A program made the position numbers and the translations under genes. From an uncultured bacterium (lineage in GTDB: Bacteria; Actinomycetota; Coriobacteriia; Coriobacteriales; Coriobacteriaceae), in assembly GCA_905215815.1 (NCBI GenBank), contig CAJMRN010000098.1, positions 1 through 5,528 on the forward strand: 5,528 nucleotides of DNA, in the 5' to 3' direction. Positions 1 to 5,528 of the stretch are shown here, one piece after another (within the stretch, counting starts at the first letter, position 1; each line of letters starts with the position of its first letter). Under the pieces are notes generated by a model that saw only the letters and a list, made by a program, of their open reading frames with translations, made no database searches and had not been told where the DNA came from.

Positions 1-1
1 C

Positions 2-1781
<1,780 letters not shown>

Positions 1782-1795
<14 letters not shown>

Positions 1796-2078
1796 AGCCA
1801 CCGCCGTGGCGATGAGCATCATAGCCATCGCTTGTCGCATCTGCGGCATCTTTATGAGCGCGATGACCGTGCTGCTGTGCTTCAGCGGCCTCACCGCCAA
1901 GCTGCAGATCGTGGGCTTTGTCGTTGAGCTTTCGCGCGCCCTGCCGAGCGCCATCGCCGGCTACGGCGTTATCACCTCGCCCTTTGGCGGTGTCTTCCGC
2001 TTGGATTACGCCATCGTGGCCGTCATCCTGTTTGTGGCCGACTACCTGCTTACGCGCGCCTCGCGCCGCGTCCGCTAG
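1782..2078 (+). CDS. Small two-helix membrane protein of unknown function
   Basis: I do not recognise this 98-residue protein. It starts with a basic, Lys/Arg-containing N-terminus. A long hydrophobic stretch at about residues 8-38 contains Cys18, Cys21 and Cys33, a short loop follows, and a second hydrophobic segment spans about 75-91. It ends in an Arg-rich tail (TRASRRVR). By the positive-inside rule both termini would face the cytoplasm, as a hairpin in the membrane. There is no catalytic motif and no clear signal-peptidase site. The GTG start overlaps the ABC-F stop by 14 bases and the stop lies nine bases before the M50 protease gene, so the three are probably co-transcribed. It might be an accessory to, or a substrate of, the neighbouring membrane protease, but that rests on position only. 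An ATG at 1812 would give an 88-residue form. Confidence 0.7.
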
Positions 2079-2087
2079 GGGAGTGAC

Positions 2088-2771
2088 ATGTCCAGCAGCT
2101 ACCTCATGAACCTGCTCGCCAGCGCCGCCGCCGTCATCGTGGGCATCGTGATCCACGAGAGCGCGCACGCCGCCGCGGCCTGGGCACTCGGCGATAAGAC
2201 GGCCCGTTCGCGCGGCCGCGTCTCGCTCAACCCGCTCAACCACATCGACCCATTTGGCACCATTCTCTTGCCGCTGCTGATGCTCGCCGCCGGCGGCCCG
2301 GTGTTCGCCTTCGCCAAGCCCGTGCCCGTCTACCTCAACAACCTCAAGCACCCCAAGCGCGACGAGGTCCTGGTGAGCGTGGCCGGCCCCGCATCGAACA
2401 TTGCGCTGGCATGCCTTGCGGCCGCTCTCATGCACGCGACATACGGCAACCTCTACACCAGCATGTCCTTTGCTGTGGCATCACAAATCATGAACTTCGG
2501 TGCCACCTTTATTGTGGTCAACCTGTCGCTCGCGTTCTTTAACCTCATCCCGATCCCGCCGCTCGACGGATCGTCGATTATCGTGCCGTTCCTCAAGGGC
2601 AAGGCGCTCACCAACTACTACCGCCTGCAGCAATACGCCATGCCCATCCTCATCCTAGTGCTGTATCTGCTGCCCATGTGGACCGGCATCGACGTGATCG
2701 GACGGTATTTCGACGTTACCGTGTATCCGCTGGCCGAGTGGCTGCTCAACTTCGCAATCGCCGGCATCTAA
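2088..2771 (+). CDS. Site-2 protease family (M50) membrane zinc metalloprotease
   Basis: This 227-residue protein has the M50 hallmarks. HESAH at 23-27 (HExxH: His23 and His27 bind zinc, Glu24 is catalytic) sits in the first hydrophobic segment. GRVSLNPLNHIDPFGT follows at 43-58, typical of the compact M50B group. NLIPIPPLDG at 152-161 supplies the third zinc ligand, Asp160. Further hydrophobic segments lie at about 57-75, 93-118, 127-155 and 184-198. It has no PDZ or CBS domain, and its length fits the minimal form of the family. Such enzymes cut peptide bonds within or near the membrane; the substrate cannot be read from sequence. The ATG at 2088 has AGGGGAG at 2077-2083, overlapping the preceding stop codon. 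In many bacteria a gene of this type precedes scpA, often with trpS between them. Here no trpS intervenes. Confidence 0.93.
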   Translation: MSSSYLMNLLASAAAVIVGIVIHESAHAAAAWALGDKTARSRGRVSLNPLNHIDPFGTILLPLLMLAAGGPVFAFAKPVPVYLNNLKHPKRDEVLVSVAGPASNIALACLAAALMHATYGNLYTSMSFAVASQIMNFGATFIVVNLSLAFFNLIPIPPLDGSSIIVPFLKGKALTNYYRLQQYAMPILILVLYLLPMWTGIDVIGRYFDVTVYPLAEWLLNFAIAGI

Positions 2772-2779
2772 GGTAAACT
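2751..2779 (+). promoter_or_regulatory. Candidate sigma-70-type promoter upstream of scpA
   Basis: TTCGCA (2751-2756) and TAAACT (2774-2779) each match four of six consensus bases and are exactly 17 bases apart, in locally AT-richer sequence at the end of the M50 gene. Transcription would start near 2786, just before the stem-loop at 2787-2805. The match is modest and could be chance. The 84-base gap before scpA, against 15 bases or less at the other junctions, is the main reason to take it seriously. Confidence 0.3.
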
Positions 2780-2786
2780 TACAGGT

Positions 2787-2805
2787 CGACCGTGCAAAAC
2801 GGTCG
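2787..2805 (+). other. Perfect 7-bp stem-loop between the M50 gene and scpA
   Basis: CGACCGT (2787-2793) pairs exactly with ACGGTCG (2799-2805) around a five-base loop, GCAAA. No T-run follows, so it is not a standard intrinsic terminator. It may attenuate or separate the upstream genes from scpAB, or stabilise the 5' end of an scpA transcript if the promoter at 2751-2779 is real. A second, weaker hairpin (GCGCC 2823-2827 with GGCGC 2833-2837) lies closer to the scpA ribosome binding site. Confidence 0.5.
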
Positions 2806-2841
2806 CAACATGCACCCAAACCGCGCCGCGAAGGCGCCGTC

Positions 2842-2850
2842 AAAGGAGGT
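2842..2850 (+). promoter_or_regulatory. Near-consensus Shine-Dalgarno of scpA
   Basis: AAAGGAGGT lies five bases before the ATG at 2856. It is the best match to the anti-Shine-Dalgarno sequence in the window and fixes the scpA start. Confidence 0.85.
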
Positions 2851-2855
2851 CGAAG

Positions 2856-3665
2856 ATGTCGTATCGCGTGTCGACGCAGGTCTACAGCGGACCGTTCGAC
2901 CTGCTGCTGCAGCTGGTAACCCGTCAAAAAGTTGATATCGGCGCCATCTCGATCAGCGAGGTGGCCGAGCAATACCTGGCCGAGGCCGAGCGCATCGAGG
3001 CGCTGGACCTGGACGTGGCGAGCGACTTTTTGCTGGTCGCGGCAACCCTTTTGGACATCAAGGCCGCCTCGCTGGTGCCCCAGGAGGCCCCGCGCAAGAC
3101 AGACGACGATGACGAGGATGACGATGAGCTCGAGGAGCTCAGTGCGCTCGACGGCGACGCCCTGCGCGAGGTCCTGATCCAGCGTCTGATCGCCTACAAG
3201 CAGTTTAAGGGCGCGGCGGCAGCCCTTGGCGCGCGTATGCAGGCCGAGAGCCGCATGCATCCGCGCGTGGCCGGCCCCGACCCCGAGTTCCTAGGCCTTA
3301 TGCCCGACTACCTGGCCGGCATCACCCTGCGCGGCCTTGCCGTCATCTGCGCCGACCTGGACGGCAAACGCCAGACCTTCCTGCTGGAGGCCGAGCACGT
3401 GGCACCGCATCGCGTGCCGCTCGACCTGACGGTGGCCTCGGTCGACCGCTTTACCATGGCACACCAAGCCTGCACCTTCCGCGAGCTGCTGGACGGCGAC
3501 GCCACCACCGAGCAGCTCGTTGTCACCTTCCTGGCCATGCTGGAGCTTGCCAAGCGCGGCTCGCTTACGCTAAGCCAGGACGAGATCTTTGGAACCATTC
3601 AAATCAACCGCGTCGAGGGCGCCGAGGCATACGTGCCCGGCGAGGGCCCCGAGCTCACCGAATAG
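2856..3665 (+). CDS. scpA: Segregation and condensation protein A (kleisin subunit of SMC complex)
   Basis: This 269-residue protein has the usual ScpA length and layout. The N-terminal helical domain opens with the family pattern YSGPFDLLLQLV (10-21) and KVDIGAISISEVAEQYL (25-41), followed by ASDFLLVAATLLDIKAASLVP (55-75), which binds the SMC neck. An acidic linker occupies about 83-95. A variable middle region follows, and a C-terminal winged helix (about 216-251, with FLAMLELAKRGSLTLSQDEIF) contacts the SMC head. As the kleisin it bridges the two SMC ATPase heads and recruits ScpB, organising and separating the newly replicated chromosome. The smc gene is not in this window. The start at 2856 is set by a near-consensus ribosome binding site, and scpB follows after 11 bases, so the two are surely co-translated from one message. 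Confidence 0.96.
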   Translation: MSYRVSTQVYSGPFDLLLQLVTRQKVDIGAISISEVAEQYLAEAERIEALDLDVASDFLLVAATLLDIKAASLVPQEAPRKTDDDDEDDDELEELSALDGDALREVLIQRLIAYKQFKGAAAALGARMQAESRMHPRVAGPDPEFLGLMPDYLAGITLRGLAVICADLDGKRQTFLLEAEHVAPHRVPLDLTVASVDRFTMAHQACTFRELLDGDATTEQLVVTFLAMLELAKRGSLTLSQDEIFGTIQINRVEGAEAYVPGEGPELTE

Positions 3666-3676
3666 GAGCGGCAACC

Positions 3677-4405
3677 ATGTCAACCCTTTCCACGCTGGAG
3701 GCAAACAGCCTCATAGGCGCCCTTGAGGCGCTGCTGCTGGTGTCGAGCGACCCCGTGAGCGCACCCGCGCTGGCAGCTGCGCTGGATATCGCCCCGGGCG
3801 AGTGCGCGTCGCTTTTGGCCGAGCTCAAGGTTGAGTACGAAGAGGCCAACCGCGGCTTTCAGCTGCGCGAGGTCGCCGGTGGCTGGCGCCTGTTTACGCA
3901 CCCCGCCTACCACGACGTGGTCGAGGCCTACGTGCTGAGCTGGGACACGCAAAAGCTGTCTCAGGCGGCGCTTGAGACCCTGGCCGTCATCGCCTACCAC
4001 CAGCCCGTCACGCGCGAGGTGGTCAAGGGCATCCGCGGCGTCAACTCCGACGGCGTCATCGCGTCGCTCGTGGATAAGGGCCTGGTGCGCGAGCTCGGCC
4101 GCGACCCCGAGCGCGGTCAGGCCATCATCTACGGCACGACCAACGCCTTTTTGGAAAAGTTCGGCCTGCGCTCCACTCGCGACCTGCCCGATCTGGAGCA
4201 GTTTGCCCCCGACGAGCAGTCGCGCCAGTTTATCCGCGAGCGCCTGAGCGGCCGCAGCATTCAGTCTACGCTCGAGGAGCAGGCCGAGGACCTGGACGAA
4301 GAGCGCGAACTGATCGATACCGATGTTGAAGATGTTGAGGCAGTCGAGGACGAGGATAACCTGGTTGTCGACGATACCTCGGAGGACATGCATGACGAGG
4401 ACTAA
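3677..4405 (+). CDS. scpB: Segregation and condensation protein B (kite subunit of SMC complex)
   Basis: The protein has 242 residues. Two winged-helix domains are visible. The first spans about 10-88 (LIGALEALLLVSSDPVSAPALA near its start, GGWRLFTHP at 68-76). The second spans about 93-163, with the most conserved family stretch LSQAALETLAVIAYHQPVTR (94-113), then IRGVNSD (119-125) and GRDPERGQAIIYGTT (141-155). ScpB dimers bind the central part of ScpA and modulate the SMC ATPase cycle. The C-terminus from about residue 200 is a highly acidic, probably disordered tail: 24 of the last 43 residues are Asp or Glu. The ATG at 3677 is preceded by AGGAG (3664-3668), which overlaps the scpA stop codon. 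The 3' end overlaps the next gene by 14 bases. The ScpB identity is firm; the role of the tail is not known to me. Confidence 0.96.
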   Translation: MSTLSTLEANSLIGALEALLLVSSDPVSAPALAAALDIAPGECASLLAELKVEYEEANRGFQLREVAGGWRLFTHPAYHDVVEAYVLSWDTQKLSQAALETLAVIAYHQPVTREVVKGIRGVNSDGVIASLVDKGLVRELGRDPERGQAIIYGTTNAFLEKFGLRSTRDLPDLEQFAPDEQSRQFIRERLSGRSIQSTLEEQAEDLDEERELIDTDVEDVEAVEDEDNLVVDDTSEDMHDED

Positions 4406-5273
4406 CGAAGCAGAGGTGACGCGCGCCGCAGGCGCCACAACGCCCGCAGGCGACGCCCAGCCCGTCTACCCGCACACGATGCGCCTACAGCGCTTTTTGG
4501 CACGCGCGGGCGTGGCGAGCCGCCGCGGCTCGGAGGACCTGATGACCGCAGGCCGCGTGACTGTTAACGGCGAGGTCGCGACCGAACTGGGCACCAAGGT
4601 CGACGTCGACCGCGACAACATCGAGGTTGATGGCATGCCCGTCAAGCTCAACCAGGGCGCCGTGTACCTGATGCTCTACAAGCCGACCGGCTACCTCACC
4701 ACCATGAGCGATCCGCAGGAGCGCCCCTGCGTGGCCGAGCTGGTCCCCCGCGACCGCTTTCCGGGACTCTTCCCGGTGGGTCGCCTGGACCGTGACACCA
4801 CGGGCCTTTTGCTCTTTACCACCGACGGCGACCTGTCGCAGGACCTGCTGCACCCCAGCAAGCACGTCTACAAGACCTACCAGGCTTTGGTGGACGGCCA
4901 CCTGACCGATCGCGACTTGGAACCGCTCCGTCGCGGCATCGAGCTCGACGACGGCTTGTGCCAGCCGGCGATCTGCCGGGTCATCAACGCGCGCGAAGCC
5001 GAGGCGGTGGCCCCGCAAGGTGTCAAGCCCGGCACCACTGCCGTGGAGGTCATCATCCGCGAGGGCCGAAAGAACCAGGTCAAGCGCATGCTGAGCAAGA
5101 TACACCACCCGGTGATCCGCCTGCATCGCTGTAACTTTGCCGGCCTGGAGCTCAAGGACGTGGCAAAGGGCGCGGCGGAGATCGTCGTGCCCACGCCGCC
5201 GGACGCTCCGGAGCCGCAGCCCCCGGAAACGGGCGTGGAGTTCGCGCCCGGATGCCATGACCGTTTCTTCTAA
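4392..5273 (+). CDS. rluB: 23S rRNA pseudouridine synthase, RluB/RsuA family, with foreign C-terminal end
   Basis: This 293-residue protein isomerises a uridine in 23S rRNA to pseudouridine during ribosome assembly, by analogy with RluB. An N-terminal extension (1-29) precedes an S4 RNA-binding domain (30 to about 75, MRLQRFLARAGVASRR). The catalytic domain follows, with YKPTGYLTT (96-104), VGRLDRDTTGLLLFTTDGDL (129-148, catalytic Asp133), HVYKTY (158-163) and EGRKNQVKRML (224-234). The start at 4392 has GGAGG at 4381-4385 and overlaps scpB by 14 bases. An in-frame ATG at 4323 would extend 83 bases into scpB and looks spurious. ATG 4479 would start right at the S4 domain. From about residue 253-261 onward the ending is unlike this family: a usual RluB closes soon after with a short Trp-Arg-Leu type motif, whereas here a Pro-rich 30-residue tail follows that resembles a Mu phage protein. 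All active-site motifs precede that point. Confidence 0.9.
   Translation: MTRTNEAEVTRAAGATTPAGDAQPVYPHTMRLQRFLARAGVASRRGSEDLMTAGRVTVNGEVATELGTKVDVDRDNIEVDGMPVKLNQGAVYLMLYKPTGYLTTMSDPQERPCVAELVPRDRFPGLFPVGRLDRDTTGLLLFTTDGDLSQDLLHPSKHVYKTYQALVDGHLTDRDLEPLRRGIELDDGLCQPAICRVINAREAEAVAPQGVKPGTTAVEVIIREGRKNQVKRMLSKIHHPVIRLHRCNFAGLELKDVAKGAAEIVVPTPPDAPEPQPPETGVEFAPGCHDRFF
5151..5174 (+). other. Probable chimeric junction: rluB joined to Mu-like gp36 coding sequence
   Basis: Up to LELKDVAKG (RluB residues 252-260) the protein reads as a pseudouridine synthase. LKDVAKGA is also what I would expect near the C-terminus of Mu gp36-type proteins. From residue 262 on, only the phage reading makes sense, and a gp37 gene follows. 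The likely crossover therefore lies in roughly these 24 bases, which could be present in both parents. The exact limits are inferred, as neither parent is available here. Confidence 0.6.
5175..5273 (+). pseudogene. 3' remnant of a Mu-like gp36/J (DUF1320) gene, in frame with rluB
   Basis: This stretch encodes AEIVVPTPPDAPEPQPPETG and then VEFAPGCHDRFF. DUF1320 (Mu gp36/J) proteins typically end with a helix of the LKDVAxGK type, a Pro/Gly-rich spacer, and a short beta-like segment with an Arg-Phe near the end. This tail has that arrangement. The stop at 5271 is followed by the ribosome binding site of a gp37-type gene, the usual partner directly downstream of gp36 in Mu-like phages. Only the last 33 residues or so are present, so nothing functional remains of gp36 itself. 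Codon use (many CCG) does not clearly set it apart from rluB, which also uses CCG freely. A natural rluB extension is the alternative, but the neighbour makes that less likely. Confidence 0.55.
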
Positions 5274-5277
5274 TCGC

Positions 5278-5283
5278 AAGGAG
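5278..5283 (+). promoter_or_regulatory. Shine-Dalgarno deciding the GTG start of the gp37-like gene
   Basis: AAGGAG lies five bases before GTG at 5289. It supports that start over the in-frame ATG at 5319, which would drop the first ten residues of the domain. Confidence 0.7.
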
Positions 5284-5288
5284 CTCCC

Positions 5289-5528
5289 GTGTACCCCATT
5301 GCCGCCATCGAAAGCGCCATGATCCGGCATATCCATGAGGCCCGCCTGCCGTACCTGCGTTTTGTGGGCAGCTATGGCGGCGAGCTGCTGGGCGACTGGA
5401 AAAACGTCTATCCCGCCGTCCCGGCCATCTGGGTGACGTTTGCCGGTGCCACGGAGGCCAAAGCCCTGGATACAGCCCGCACCCGCTTTGAAAGCGTGCT
5501 GACCTTCACCAGTATAGCGGCGGCCTGC
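5289..5528 (+). CDS. Mu-like phage gp37 family protein (DUF1834), 3' end outside window
   Basis: Eighty codons are open to the right edge from a GTG with a good ribosome binding site. The protein begins MYPIAAIESAMIRHI and then has LPYLRFVGSYGGELLG (about 22-37) and VPAIWVTFAGA (about 45-55). These match the pattern I know for the Mu gp37/DUF1834 family: an N-terminal helix of the IExxIxxRI type, LPYLxxVxSYGGE, then FPAVWVxFxG. In Mu-like phages it belongs to the head-tail/tail assembly block between the major head protein and the tail sheath, next to gp36. Family members are usually roughly twice the length visible here, so about half is missing. It follows the chimeric rluB stop by 15 bases. 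Such a gene is foreign to the scpAB-rluB cluster. No transposase, phage end or other phage gene is visible. Confidence 0.75.
   Translation, partial: MYPIAAIESAMIRHIHEARLPYLRFVGSYGGELLGDWKNVYPAVPAIWVTFAGATEAKALDTARTRFESVLTFTSIAAAC

Noticed and set aside
2787..2837. Intrinsic terminator after the M50 gene
   Set aside because: The stem at 2787-2805 is perfect but has no T-run after it, and the second hairpin (2823-2837) is only five base pairs and also lacks one.
4323..4391. Extended rluB start at ATG 4323
   Set aside because: It would overlap scpB by 83 bases, lacks a purine-rich site and adds 23 residues unlike the family. ATG 4392 has GGAGG six bases upstream.
3680..4438. 252-residue minus-strand frame opposite scpB
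   Set aside because: It mirrors the scpB frame almost exactly and shows only composition effects; scpB itself is certain.
4485..5336. 283-residue open frame on the minus strand opposite rluB
   Set aside because: It lies antisense to a gene with clear catalytic motifs, has low-complexity composition typical of high-GC shadow frames, and crosses the probable chimeric junction.
5175..5528. Shift in codon use or base composition as independent proof of foreign DNA
   Set aside because: By eye, CCG and ACG are common here, but rluB also uses CCG often and GC stays high; the stretch is too short to decide.

Overview
The window is high-GC bacterial DNA, densely coded on the + strand. The predicted proteins and the strong purine-rich ribosome binding sites fit a high-GC Gram-positive. 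The best guess is a gut actinobacterium of the class Coriobacteriia (Collinsella-like). That assignment is inferred from overall protein character and GC, without a search, and I hold it at about 0.6.

Positions 1-2771 hold three co-directional genes: the 3' nine-tenths or so of an ABC-F type ATPase (its 5' end lies outside the window), a small two-helix membrane protein whose GTG start overlaps the ABC-F stop, and a site-2-protease family (M50) zinc metalloprotease. An 84-base gap follows. It is the only sizeable non-coding stretch here, and it holds a candidate promoter, a perfect 7-bp stem-loop and a near-consensus Shine-Dalgarno. Positions 2856-5273 hold scpA, scpB and an rluB-type pseudouridine synthase, tightly packed (11-base gap, then 14-base overlap). 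This is the widely conserved chromosome-segregation and ribosome-maturation cluster. ScpA and ScpB are the kleisin and kite subunits of the bacterial SMC complex. RluB modifies 23S rRNA, and the ABC-F protein probably also acts on the ribosome.

The most unusual part is the right edge. The rluB reading frame is normal through its catalytic and C-terminal motifs until about 5150-5174. It then runs on into a Pro-rich tail unlike a RluB ending but like the C-terminus of a Mu-type phage protein of the gp36/J (DUF1320) family. After its stop, a Shine-Dalgarno and a GTG open a second Mu-like structural gene, gp37 (DUF1834 family), which runs off the window. In Mu-like phages gp36 and gp37 are adjacent in this order, so the last ~350 bases look like a slice of a Mu-like head/tail module joined in frame to rluB through a short shared sequence. 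Either it is a genuine recombination, or, more likely in my view, an assembly chimera bridged by a chance short identity. I saw no other new system, no RNA gene and no CRISPR array.
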